Positions 43,508 through 51,665 of a stretch of 64,000 nucleotides of DNA are shown here, one piece after another. The position numbers and the translations under genes are program-made. The notes beneath the pieces were generated by a model. It saw nothing but the letters and a program-made list of their open reading frames with translations, ran no database searches and was not told the origin of the DNA. Position 1 is the stretch's first letter, and every line of letters begins with the position of its first letter. Source of the DNA: Henriciella sp. (lineage in GTDB: Bacteria > Pseudomonadota > Alphaproteobacteria > Caulobacterales > Hyphomonadaceae); assembly GCA_017642885.1 (NCBI GenBank), contig JAEPOM010000003.1, positions 62,001-126,000 of the forward strand. The letters run 5' to 3'.

Positions 43508-43909
43508 ATGCCAGAGCGATCTCATCCGCCCACACGCGCCAAGCCCGCGCAATCCTCCCGGTTGGTCTTGATCGAGGATGATGAGAACGTGCGTCGCTCA
43601 ATGACGATGCTGTTGCGAGCGCGCGGGTTCATCATCGATGCTTATCGCAGCGGGACCGAATTCCTGACGCTGCAAGGTCGCCATGGCGGCGATTGTCTAC
43701 TGATCGATTACAAAATGCCGCGTTTGGATGGCCTCGAGGTTATGCGCAGACTGAGAGCCGTGAATGACACGACACCCGCGATCATGATCACAGGCTACTA
43801 TTCAGATTCCCTGTTAGCGCGGGCCCAGTCTGTCGGATTCGCGGAGGTCCTTGAAAAGCCCGCCACTCCGGAAGTGCTGATTCAATTGATATCAAACACG
43901 ATCAACTGA
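43508..43909 (+). CDS. Single-domain response regulator
   Basis: 133 residues, receiver domain only: LVLIEDDENVRRS, phospho-acceptor Asp67 (LLIDYKMPRLDG), MITGYYSD, LEKPAT. There is no output domain. Directly after fixLJ it may act as a phosphate sink or an inhibitor of FixL, similar in logic to FixT but not in sequence. It could also serve an unrelated kinase. A short unstructured tail (PPTRAKPAQSS) precedes the domain. Confidence 0.88.
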   Translation: MPERSHPPTRAKPAQSSRLVLIEDDENVRRSMTMLLRARGFIIDAYRSGTEFLTLQGRHGGDCLLIDYKMPRLDGLEVMRRLRAVNDTTPAIMITGYYSDSLLARAQSVGFAEVLEKPATPEVLIQLISNTIN

Positions 43910-43953
43910 AGGATCGAAGGCGCATCTCTGTGCAGTCCACGCGTCATCGGGCC

Positions 43954-44958
43954 TTACAATTGCAAATTCGGCGTCAGATCGAATACGTTCTCCGAACCGA
44001 GGATTTGCGCCGTCCCATCCATTTTGTTCGGGTGTATAAAGTCGGATCGAAACCACTTGTGCGTTTGCTCGTTGAAAATGGATTGAAGCCACTCGATGGC
44101 CGCCATCCCCGCAGGGTTTCGACGAACCCGCTCAGTATAAGTCAACCAGAATTGAATTGGCGCCAACGCAGGCAGATGAAGCGGAACCAAGTCTGGTTCA
44201 ACCTCCGCGATATAGCTGGGAAGAATCGCGATTCCACCGGCGTTTCCGGCGAGTTGCAGCAAGGCCGTTCCGGAATTCGTAATCACTGAATAGTCGATGA
44301 AGTCCTTTAATTGTTTGATGTTTTTCGACCATTGTTCGACTTGATGCACATAAGCCGTGTGCATCAGCAATTTGCGGTTTTGAAACTCGAAAATCGATTG
44401 CGGATGCCCGTGCTCATCAATGTATGCCTGCGAGGCAAAACACATATAATGCAACGTACCGGCACGCTGCGAAATGATCTCTGGGTGTGTCGGCTTTTCG
44501 AACACGATCGCCACGTCGGCTTGTCGATGAACCACTTCGTCAACCGCAAGGCCGATCTCGAGATCAACCTGTACGTTCGGAGCGGTGCGGTGAAAGTCCG
44601 GGAGCTGGCGGGCAATCCAGTAAGGCCCAAGGCCGTCGCCCGCCTTAATCTTAACCGCGCCAGCAATCGTCGCGTTCTTCTCGGCCACCTGATCGCCGAC
44701 CGTTTCGACCAAACCCTGCATCTTCTGCACAAGGTCCAGAAGTCGTTTGCCTGCCGCTGTCATCTCGACGCCGCGTTTTGAGCGTTGGAAGAGTTTGGTG
44801 CCGAGCTCTCGCTCCAGATCGTTTATTCGTCGACTGACTGTTGGAGTAGATTCACCAAGCGTGCGTGCGGCGGCGGTCATGCTGTGAGCTTCTGCGACCA
44901 GGCGGAACACCCGCAATCTGTCCCAGTTGAACCGCTCTGATAACACACGCTGCTCCAA
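43954..44958 (-). CDS. LysR-family transcriptional regulator
   Basis: 334 residues. The N-terminal winged helix-turn-helix (FRLVAEAHSMTAAARTLGES then TPTVSRRINDLERELG) is followed by the periplasmic-binding-like effector domain (VKIKAGDGLGPYWIARQLPD, ITNSGTALLQLAGNAGGIAI). The only start in frame is TTG at 44958. The target is unknown; the nearest divergent gene is a small unknown protein at 45113. Confidence 0.88.
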   Translation of the reverse strand: MEQRVLSERFNWDRLRVFRLVAEAHSMTAAARTLGESTPTVSRRINDLERELGTKLFQRSKRGVEMTAAGKRLLDLVQKMQGLVETVGDQVAEKNATIAGAVKIKAGDGLGPYWIARQLPDFHRTAPNVQVDLEIGLAVDEVVHRQADVAIVFEKPTHPEIISQRAGTLHYMCFASQAYIDEHGHPQSIFEFQNRKLLMHTAYVHQVEQWSKNIKQLKDFIDYSVITNSGTALLQLAGNAGGIAILPSYIAEVEPDLVPLHLPALAPIQFWLTYTERVRRNPAGMAAIEWLQSIFNEQTHKWFRSDFIHPNKMDGTAQILGSENVFDLTPNLQL

Positions 44959-45112
44959 ATATTGTTCTGTTTACCTAAGTTTTGCGCAGAGGACTGGCTT
45001 AATCCAGACCTAAACTGCATTTTCAGGCGATCAGATTAATTTGGATCTTTCTCATTAAGCCTTTTCACACCCAAGACTGGCAGATAGCGCGAAGGGAAAA
45101 ACGGGTGGATAG

Positions 45113-45313
45113 ATGAGAAAGCGGGTGAGCGAATTCGAGCAATTGGATCGTGTTTTAGCGACTATGAGGTTGCTTCAGAGCCATCTGGAAGAAGCAAACT
45201 TCGAAGTTACCGAGTTTGAGGAAGTCGAGATCTTTCTAGACCTTGCTCTCAACGCAGGCGAACAGTTGCGCAAGCCAGAGCATGCGCCGGTTCTTGATCG
45301 ATATTTTAAATAG
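45113..45313 (+). CDS. Small acidic protein of unknown function
   Basis: 66 residues, MRKRVSEFEQLDRV at the start. It is amphipathic and helical, rich in Glu and Leu, with no cysteines. GGGTGGAT lies just before the ATG and a hairpin with T-run just after the stop, which supports expression as its own unit. No family is recognised. Confidence 0.5.
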   Translation: MRKRVSEFEQLDRVLATMRLLQSHLEEANFEVTEFEEVEIFLDLALNAGEQLRKPEHAPVLDRYFK

Positions 45314-45315
45314 TC

Positions 45316-45334
45316 GGGCTTAGCGCCCTTTTTT
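45316..45334 (+). terminator. Short intrinsic terminator
   Basis: GGGC-TTAGC-...GCCC followed by TTTTTT, starting two bases after the small gene. It overlaps the end of the converging mucR-like gene. Confidence 0.5.
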
Positions 45335-45733
45335 GCCGAGCCCGATTTTCTTGGCAAAATCTGACCGCCGTCGCGCGTATTCAGGTGCGACCATTGGATA
45401 ATCCGCAGGCAACCCCCAACGCGCGCGGTATTCATCTGGCGACATATCATAGTGCGTCCGCAAATACCGCTTGAGCATTTTCAGCTTCGCGCCGTCTTCC
45501 AGACAGATGATATGGTGATCTGTAACCGACTTGTTGATCGCAACAGCTGGATCCGGTCGGGGCGAACTCGTGCTCGACTCTGCCAGTTCTCCAAGCTTGG
45601 CGTGAACGACTTTCAGAAGTCCCGGCAAGTCTGCAGGGCTGATCGCATTATTGCTCACATAAGCCGATACGATGTCGGTCGCCTGGCTCAACAAATCTAG
45701 ATTGGATACGGAATCATTTTCAATAGTAGACAT
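45320..45733 (-). CDS. MucR/Ros-family transcriptional regulator, copy 1
   Basis: 137 residues. The C-terminal half is the Ros/MucR zinc-finger domain: the pseudo-finger with ICLEDGAKLKMLKRYLRTHY, then MSPDEYRARWGLPADYPMVA and the basic PEYARRRSDFAKKIGLGKK tail. The first cysteine pair is reduced to a single Cys before LEDG, as in many MucR proteins. These factors bind AT-rich sites and silence or tune surface, motility and cell-cycle genes. A paralogue lies at 61361-61777. Two palindromes lie in the region upstream of its start and may be binding sites for autoregulation. Confidence 0.9.
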   Translation of the reverse strand: MSTIENDSVSNLDLLSQATDIVSAYVSNNAISPADLPGLLKVVHAKLGELAESSTSSPRPDPAVAINKSVTDHHIICLEDGAKLKMLKRYLRTHYDMSPDEYRARWGLPADYPMVAPEYARRRSDFAKKIGLGKKGR

Positions 45734-45835
45734 GCCCTCGGATAGGGATGAGACTTGTTATCTGTCTATAAAACCGCCTGAAATACTAGCTTGATTGCAG
45801 ATTTGTATATTCGCACCCGAAGATCGTTTCAATTT

Positions 45836-45881
45836 TAGTGTATACACACTAGAATGGACCATCTGGTTTATATCTAAACCA
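45836..45881. repeat. Two palindromes upstream of mucR copy 1
   Basis: TAGTGT-ATAC-ACACTA (45836-45851) and TGGTTTA-TATC-TAAACCA (45864-45881), both perfect and both with four-base spacers, 13 bases apart, in a gene-free AT-rich gap. Neither is followed by a T-run. They may be regulator binding sites. Confidence 0.45.
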
Positions 45882-45908
45882 CATCAACGGGCAATAGAGG
45901 CTGGAGCT

Positions 45909-47636
45909 TTACCAGCCACCGCCGCCGCCGCCGCCACCGCCGCCTCCAGAGAAGCCCCCTCCTCCACTTCCGGACGAACTGGAGCTTTGCGGCAGTGCTG
46001 AAGAGACGCCGGAACTCATGCCGGACACCATGCCATCGGTCATCCCCCCCATAGAGCCAAACGTGCGCGCGCTGACATTTGTCCAGCCGGGATTGTAGTT
46101 TTTGGCTTCCTCAGGAATCAGGCGTTCGAAATGCTTGGTCCACGGTTTTTCGACGCCCAACGCAACGGCGTAAGGCAGGAACGTCTCGTAGCGCTCCACA
46201 GTCATCGGCGGCGGCGCATCGCTGCCCACTTCCACCGAATTGAGCTGCAGTTTTTCAGCCTTCTCCATGTATAAACGGAACCCCTGCAAATGGGTCCTGA
46301 CGTCCTGGCCCTTCTCTGTCGGCGCAGGCATCAGGTACATAAACAGGCCGTTCAATCCAGCGAGCGAGACGACAAGAAGCGTATGCCAGCCTGACCAGTA
46401 TGAGACTTGGGCGATCGCGAAAGCGACAGCCGCGACGCTGAGAATTCCGCCGATGATAAGGTAGATGAGATTCCACTTGAAATAGGCCGAGCCATACTTG
46501 CCTGAGATTTTTTTCCGGAACTGAGTGTAGGCCTTGGTGAAGTCCGCATCATATTTTTCACCTAGCTTTACCGCAGCCTTCCCTGAAAATAGGCGGCTGT
46601 GAAAGGATGCCAATTCGGCGGTCACCGCCGACGCAGGGCCGGACGTTTGCTTCGACAACGTCGTTTTCTTTTTGTCGTTCTTGTCGACGTCGATACGCAT
46701 ATGCCCGTTCGCAGCGAGGAACATCAGGCTGCCAATCAATCCATCATGACCACGGAACCCGCGATAATAGATGTGATGCGCAGCGGCGGGTGAGTAACCT
46801 TTCGGTGGCTCATATTGCGGAAACACCGGCCCTTTTGTCGGATCACGCCCGACCCGGTCAAAGCTACGCTGGTAGAAGATCAGCAATCCAAAGAAGGATG
46901 TGATGAGCGCCGTGAGGGCGCCATTTCGCGCCCACCATAGCCAGCCTTTGTCAGATAAAGACGGGGGATCGATCACGCCCTTTGCAATCGAGACAGATAC
47001 GGTCAGCCCCTCACGAGGGCTCAGAGGTCGATTGGTTCGAAACACATGAGACGTGCCATTACCGCGATAATCATAGTCCCGACCTGCGCTACCACCGTAT
47101 CCCGTGTAGGCATTTGCATCGACCATCTGCGCACCGTCCGGGAAACGCACGTCCGCGCTCGCCGACAGGATCGGGAATTGCCAGTAGGTGCCCGTGGCGT
47201 TCCAGTAGACCTCGTCAAAGCCTTCGCTGTAACGAACCATATTCTTCACGAGGTAGCGAATTTCATAGGAGTGCACGCGGTAATCCAGATAGACATTGGG
47301 ATCGCCGATCTGAACGCGCACGGCATTTCCGATCGTCTCCCGCGAGTACGGCTCGCGCTCTCCATCCTTCCTGACGCTCAGGATGGTGTACCTATACGGC
47401 AGAGTTCCCGTGCCGTCTGAGTCCTGGAAGGAAGCGGGAAGGTCGCGAAAGATCCCGCGGCGGATATCGCGGCCTTCAACATTCACATCGATCGTCTCAG
47501 TAACCCTGATGTCGCCGTTCGTCTCAACTTCTATAACGACATCGAAGTTTCGGATCTCTTCCTGACCGACAGCCAGCCCACTCAGGATGAGCGCAGCACA
47601 GCAAAGGAATATCAGGCGAGCCAGTCCCAGCATCAA
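45909..47636 (-). CDS. DUF2207 membrane protein with Gly-rich tail
   Basis: 575 residues. A signal peptide (LSGLAVGQ) is followed by an extracytoplasmic beta domain (RNFDVVIEVETNGDIRVTET, RGIFRDLP), the DUF2207 signature, then membrane helices near 240-260 and 395-440, and a C-terminus of serine and glycine ending in a run of GGGG and W. The tail is typical of LemA-associated DUF2207 proteins. It overlaps lemA by four bases, so the two act together, probably in the envelope. The exact role is not known. Confidence 0.88.
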   Translation of the reverse strand: MMLGLARLIFLCCAALILSGLAVGQEEIRNFDVVIEVETNGDIRVTETIDVNVEGRDIRRGIFRDLPASFQDSDGTGTLPYRYTILSVRKDGEREPYSRETIGNAVRVQIGDPNVYLDYRVHSYEIRYLVKNMVRYSEGFDEVYWNATGTYWQFPILSASADVRFPDGAQMVDANAYTGYGGSAGRDYDYRGNGTSHVFRTNRPLSPREGLTVSVSIAKGVIDPPSLSDKGWLWWARNGALTALITSFFGLLIFYQRSFDRVGRDPTKGPVFPQYEPPKGYSPAAAHHIYYRGFRGHDGLIGSLMFLAANGHMRIDVDKNDKKKTTLSKQTSGPASAVTAELASFHSRLFSGKAAVKLGEKYDADFTKAYTQFRKKISGKYGSAYFKWNLIYLIIGGILSVAAVAFAIAQVSYWSGWHTLLVVSLAGLNGLFMYLMPAPTEKGQDVRTHLQGFRLYMEKAEKLQLNSVEVGSDAPPPMTVERYETFLPYAVALGVEKPWTKHFERLIPEEAKNYNPGWTNVSARTFGSMGGMTDGMVSGMSSGVSSALPQSSSSSGSGGGGFSGGGGGGGGGGGW

Positions 47637-48199
47637 TCGGCCCCGCCAAGGTCGATTTCCGGGATGGCGCGATCGCTCATTTGGATTTCGAAGAAGTGCC
47701 GGCGTGCGAACCCAAACATTCCGGCAATAAGATTTCCAGGAAAGCTCTCAACCGCAACATTCATCTCTCGCACTGCGCCATTATAAAAGCGCCGCGCCAT
47801 TTCGATCTTGTTCTCTGTCTCGGCGAGCTCGGTCTGAAGCTCCTTGAAGTTTTCGTTGGCTTTGAGGTCTGGATAGTCTTCCGCCAGGGCTATGAGCTTT
47901 CCGACGGGCGCGGCGAGCGCGCTTTCCTTTGATCCACGCGCGCCGGGATGATCCCCGGCCTGCAGGGCCGCGTTTCGTTTCATTATGACATCCTCGAACA
48001 ATTGCCGCTCATGACTGGCATAAGCCTGCACCGTCGTGACCAATTGCGGGATCAGGTCCGCGCGCCGTTTGAGCTGAACATCGATATCTGCCCACCCATT
48101 GTCGACCATGTTCCGCTTACCAACCAGCTGATTGAACAGAATGATCACAAAGGCGAGTAGAACGACGAGGATGCCGAGAACCACATAGATTGGTGTCAT
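47633..48199 (-). CDS. lemA: LemA family protein
   Basis: 188 residues. One N-terminal membrane helix (VVLGILVVLLAFVIILFNQL) is followed by the LemA core: GKRNMVDNGWADIDVQLKRR, ADLIPQLVTTVQAYASHE, and a C-terminal AGMFGFARRHFFEIQ. Helical LemA proteins associate with membranes and are found with DUF2207 or TPM proteins. AGAGGGG lies before the ATG. Confidence 0.93.
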   Translation of the reverse strand: MTPIYVVLGILVVLLAFVIILFNQLVGKRNMVDNGWADIDVQLKRRADLIPQLVTTVQAYASHERQLFEDVIMKRNAALQAGDHPGARGSKESALAAPVGKLIALAEDYPDLKANENFKELQTELAETENKIEMARRFYNGAVREMNVAVESFPGNLIAGMFGFARRHFFEIQMSDRAIPEIDLGGAD

Positions 48200-48370
48200 T
48201 TAGATAGGCCCCTCTTTCTGTGCATGTAATCAGGCTTACGGCATTCACCTCGTTTGTGAAGAGCGCACAAAATACTGACAAGCGACCCGGGTGTTACACT
48301 GTCATGATTGCCAGCCACACCGGCCCGGTCTAGATCGGTTGCATCGTCTAAATAACTGGGAGAGATGGGC

Positions 48371-49987
48371 ATGGCAGAGGCCGCCGCACAGGCAGAAACA
48401 AAAGGCTTTCTCGGCTGGGTAGAGAAAACGGGAAATAAATTACCCGACCCGGTCTTTATATTCTTCTATTTGATTATCTTGTTGATCGGCATTTCCGTGG
48501 TCGCTCAGATGGTCGGCGTTTCCGCCGAACATCCGACCCAGATCGCCGCCGACGGCACCGCAAAAGTTGAAGAGGCTGTCAGTTTGCTGTCCCCGGACAA
48601 CATCCAGCGGCTATGGGTCGATATGCCGAAAACCTTCACCCACTTCCACCCGCTGGGCTATGTGCTCGTGGTGATGCTGGGGGCAGGTGTTGCGGAGCGA
48701 TCCGGCCTCTTTGCCAGCGCCATCAAAGGCGCTGTTCGTAACGCACCTAAAGCCTTTCTGACCCCGCTCGTCGCGTTGATCGCGATGCTGTCAAACCACG
48801 CCGCTGATGCGGGTTATGTCGTCATGATTCCGCTGGCAGCGATCATCTTCGCGTCGGCTGGCCGTCATCCTCTGGCGGGCATCGCTGCTGCGTTCGCTGG
48901 CGTATCGGGCGGGTTCTCCGCCAATATCGCCCCCGGTCAACTTGATGCGCTTCTCTATGGCATCACCGAGACGGCGTATGATGCCAGCTCCATCGATGCG
49001 GGTTGGACAATGAACATCGCCGGAAACACCTATTTCATCATGGCGCTTCTGTTTATCTATATGCCCATCATCTGGTTCGTGACGGACCGCATCATTGAGC
49101 CTCGTCTAGGCAAATGGGTGCCGGATGAAGGCAGCGATGCTCAAAGCTATGGCGACGAAAACAAGGCGCTGACGACGGAACAAAAGAAGGGCCTCAAATG
49201 GGCCGGTATCGCCGTACTCGGCGTCTGCGCACTTTGGGCCTTCATGACATTCGGCCCGGGTACGCCGCTGATCGACGAAGCCGCGTGCGCAGGTGAAGCC
49301 GCGGCGACCGGCGCGTGCAGCCCGATTTCGAATTACGGACCATTCTTTCGATCGCTCGTGGGCGGCTTCCTCGTCCTGTTCCTGGCTGCAGGTTGGGCCT
49401 ACGGCGCGGCTGCCAACACGATCAATAATCACAAAGACCTTGTGAACATGATGTCGGAAGCGATGAAAGACATGGGCTACTATCTGGTCCTGGCTTTTGC
49501 CGCCGCTCACTTCGTAGCGATGTTTGGCTGGTCGAACCTGGGACTGATCACCGCCGTGCATGGCGCTGACGCCATTCAGTCGAGCGGATTGCCGCTACCA
49601 ATCGTCCTCGGCTTGATCGTCCTGTTCTCGGCCTTGCTGAACCTGTTTGTCGGCTCTGCTAGCGCCAAGTGGGCGCTAATGGCGCCTGTCCTGGTGCCCA
49701 TGCTAATGCTGCTCGGGATCAGTCCGGACGGCGCGACCGCGGCCTACCGCGTCGGCGACGGTGCGACCAATATCATTACTCCGCTTATGGTGTACTTCCC
49801 GCTGATCCTTGTATTTGCCCAGCGCTGGAAGAAGGATTTCGGTCTCGGCAGTCTCACGGCGATGATGATCCCTTATTCGATCTGGCTCCTGATCTCGGGC
49901 GTTATTCTGATGATGATCTGGATCTTCCTGGGCTTGGATCTTGGACCAGGCGCACCCGCGCAGATCCCGATCCCTGGAGCCGGTTAG
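48371..49987 (+). CDS. AbgT-family transporter
   Basis: About 538 residues, some 12-13 membrane helices. The N-terminus GWVEKTGNKLPDPVFIFFYL and the inner motifs NHAADAGYVVMIPLAA, GGFSANIAPGQLDALL, GSASAKWALMAPVLVPM and RVGDGATNIITPLM are typical of p-aminobenzoyl-glutamate/sulfonamide-type AbgT carriers. It probably works as an ion-coupled carrier or antibiotic exporter. The second ATG (48371) has better ribosome-site spacing than 48365. It ends with a four-base overlap of the converging pseudouridine synthase. Confidence 0.93.
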   Translation: MAEAAAQAETKGFLGWVEKTGNKLPDPVFIFFYLIILLIGISVVAQMVGVSAEHPTQIAADGTAKVEEAVSLLSPDNIQRLWVDMPKTFTHFHPLGYVLVVMLGAGVAERSGLFASAIKGAVRNAPKAFLTPLVALIAMLSNHAADAGYVVMIPLAAIIFASAGRHPLAGIAAAFAGVSGGFSANIAPGQLDALLYGITETAYDASSIDAGWTMNIAGNTYFIMALLFIYMPIIWFVTDRIIEPRLGKWVPDEGSDAQSYGDENKALTTEQKKGLKWAGIAVLGVCALWAFMTFGPGTPLIDEAACAGEAAATGACSPISNYGPFFRSLVGGFLVLFLAAGWAYGAAANTINNHKDLVNMMSEAMKDMGYYLVLAFAAAHFVAMFGWSNLGLITAVHGADAIQSSGLPLPIVLGLIVLFSALLNLFVGSASAKWALMAPVLVPMLMLLGISPDGATAAYRVGDGATNIITPLMVYFPLILVFAQRWKKDFGLGSLTAMMIPYSIWLLISGVILMMIWIFLGLDLGPGAPAQIPIPGAG

Positions 49988-50685
49988 AGCCCCAGCTCAA
50001 TCCGCTTATCTTCGAACTCAACTGGAACTGGCGCCTCGAGCGCCAGTTTCTTTTTGTCGGGAAGTTCAATTTCGAGCGCAGTCGCATGAAGCATCAACCG
50101 CGCCGCGTCGTCGCTCCCATGACCGTAAATTGCGTCGCCCAGAATCGGACAGCCCATAGCTGCGAGATGGGCGCGAATCTGATGCATGCGCCCGGTTTCC
50201 GGGCGCGCCTCGAGCAGCGCCTGGTCGCCTGACCTGCTCAGCACCCGCCACGCCGTCCGTGCGGCATCTGCCCCGGCCTCGATTTGGCCCGGCACGACGC
50301 TCCGCCCTGTCTTGAGCAAGGGGATGTCGCAAACACCCTCGTCCTCAGCCGGCAAATCGCCCGAGACCAAAGCAAGGTAGCGTTTCTGTACCCGGCGCTC
50401 AGCAAACTCCGTCGACAGCGCTGCAATGGCTGGTTTGGTCTTACCTGCGAGGATGAGACCGGAGGTTCCCGCATCGATCCGGTGAACCAATTGCGGGCGC
50501 TTGCCGTTCGATCGGGCGAATGTCCACAGCAGATGATCCAGCGACGTGCCGCGATTACCGCGGGTCTGCACGGGTAGCCCGGACGGCTTGTTGAAGGCGA
50601 GTAAGATCTCGTCCTCGTAGAGCACGAGATCGCGCACGAACGCCTGTTGATCGTCTGCGATCCTGGGAATGGGACGATTGCGCAT
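49984..50685 (-). CDS. RluA-family RNA pseudouridine synthase
   Basis: 233 residues. Landmarks are LAFNKPSGLPVQ, catalytic HRIDAGTSGLIL (Asp of the HRxD motif), KRYLALVSGDLP, and GRMHQIRAHLAAMGCPILGD. It converts uridine to pseudouridine in rRNA or tRNA. There is no N-terminal S4 domain, so it fits the RluA/RluC-like short group; the target base cannot be read. Confidence 0.92.
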   Translation of the reverse strand: MRNRPIPRIADDQQAFVRDLVLYEDEILLAFNKPSGLPVQTRGNRGTSLDHLLWTFARSNGKRPQLVHRIDAGTSGLILAGKTKPAIAALSTEFAERRVQKRYLALVSGDLPAEDEGVCDIPLLKTGRSVVPGQIEAGADAARTAWRVLSRSGDQALLEARPETGRMHQIRAHLAAMGCPILGDAIYGHGSDDAARLMLHATALEIELPDKKKLALEAPVPVEFEDKRIELGL

Positions 50686-50694
50686 AAAGGCGGG

Positions 50695-51645
50695 TCAGGC
50701 TTGGACTGAGAGTCCGCTCACGATGAGCGTCGCAAGCATGATCACCAGGGTCACGCTCGACCAGAAGAAAAAGATCAAGAATGTTCTGAGCCCAGACATC
50801 ATGATGCCCGATCCACCGGCAACCATCAGGCTGCGCCAGAGATAGACAAAAAAGCCGATCCCATAGAGCCAGAATGCAATCCCTGGCAGCACGGGCCCCG
50901 CAAACATCATGAACGCCCCGGTCAGATAGATCCAGGAATGCAGGTGCAGCGCGTGAACCGCGTGGTCATAGACGTACAATTTCCGGCGCCAGACATGTAG
51001 CAAGACCAATGCAATGATGGTGAGCGGGACCAGGAGGATACTCAGGCGCGGCAGCCATTTCTCAACTTCGGCTCCGAACTGGTCCGGATGGTCAAGGACA
51101 TTGGCGACCTGCGCTTCGATTTCGCTTTGATAGGCCTCCGCCGTCTCGACATCGATATTCGCTTCCTCGAGCTGCGCAAGCGTCGTCTCATCGACTTCTG
51201 ACAGATCCATGCCTTCGTTGAGGCTTTGCTCGATTCCGTTTCGCGTATCTGTATCGATCGTGTTGATCCACCGCCCCGGAGTCACCAGCGTGAACAGCAT
51301 CAGATAGAATACAAGGCTGGCGAGCAGGAACATGCGGAAGGGCGGCACATATCGTGCACGTTTTCCTTCCGTGTAGTTGCGGGTCAGCCGCCCCGGTCGA
51401 AAAAGTAAAACCGGAAGAGTGCGCGCGAGCCGTCCATCCAGAGTGAACGTGTCTGAGATGGTCTCACCCATCAAGGTCCAGATGGGGCGATGAAAACTCG
51501 CGGCGAGCTGACCGCATTCGGAGCAATATTTCACTTCGACATTGGCGCCGCAATTGCGGCAGGGCTCTCCGCTGAGATCAGCGGACTGCCGGGTGGAGAG
51601 CGCGCCGGCTGACGCGGCTCCCGCGATTTCGAGTTCTACGGACAT
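50695..51645 (-). CDS. DUF3667 membrane protein
   Basis: 316 residues. An N-terminal zinc ribbon (CRNCGANVEVKYCSECGQ) is followed by RTLPVLLFRPGRLTRNYTEG, the DUF3667 signature, a membrane helix near 130, a cytosolic or periplasmic helical insert, and four more helices at the C-terminus. The function is unknown. It lies 9 bases before the pseudouridine synthase gene on the same strand. Confidence 0.88.
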   Translation of the reverse strand: MSVELEIAGAASAGALSTRQSADLSGEPCRNCGANVEVKYCSECGQLAASFHRPIWTLMGETISDTFTLDGRLARTLPVLLFRPGRLTRNYTEGKRARYVPPFRMFLLASLVFYLMLFTLVTPGRWINTIDTDTRNGIEQSLNEGMDLSEVDETTLAQLEEANIDVETAEAYQSEIEAQVANVLDHPDQFGAEVEKWLPRLSILLVPLTIIALVLLHVWRRKLYVYDHAVHALHLHSWIYLTGAFMMFAGPVLPGIAFWLYGIGFFVYLWRSLMVAGGSGIMMSGLRTFLIFFFWSSVTLVIMLATLIVSGLSVQA

Positions 51646-51665
51646 GATCCTCCCCCGAGTCTGCC

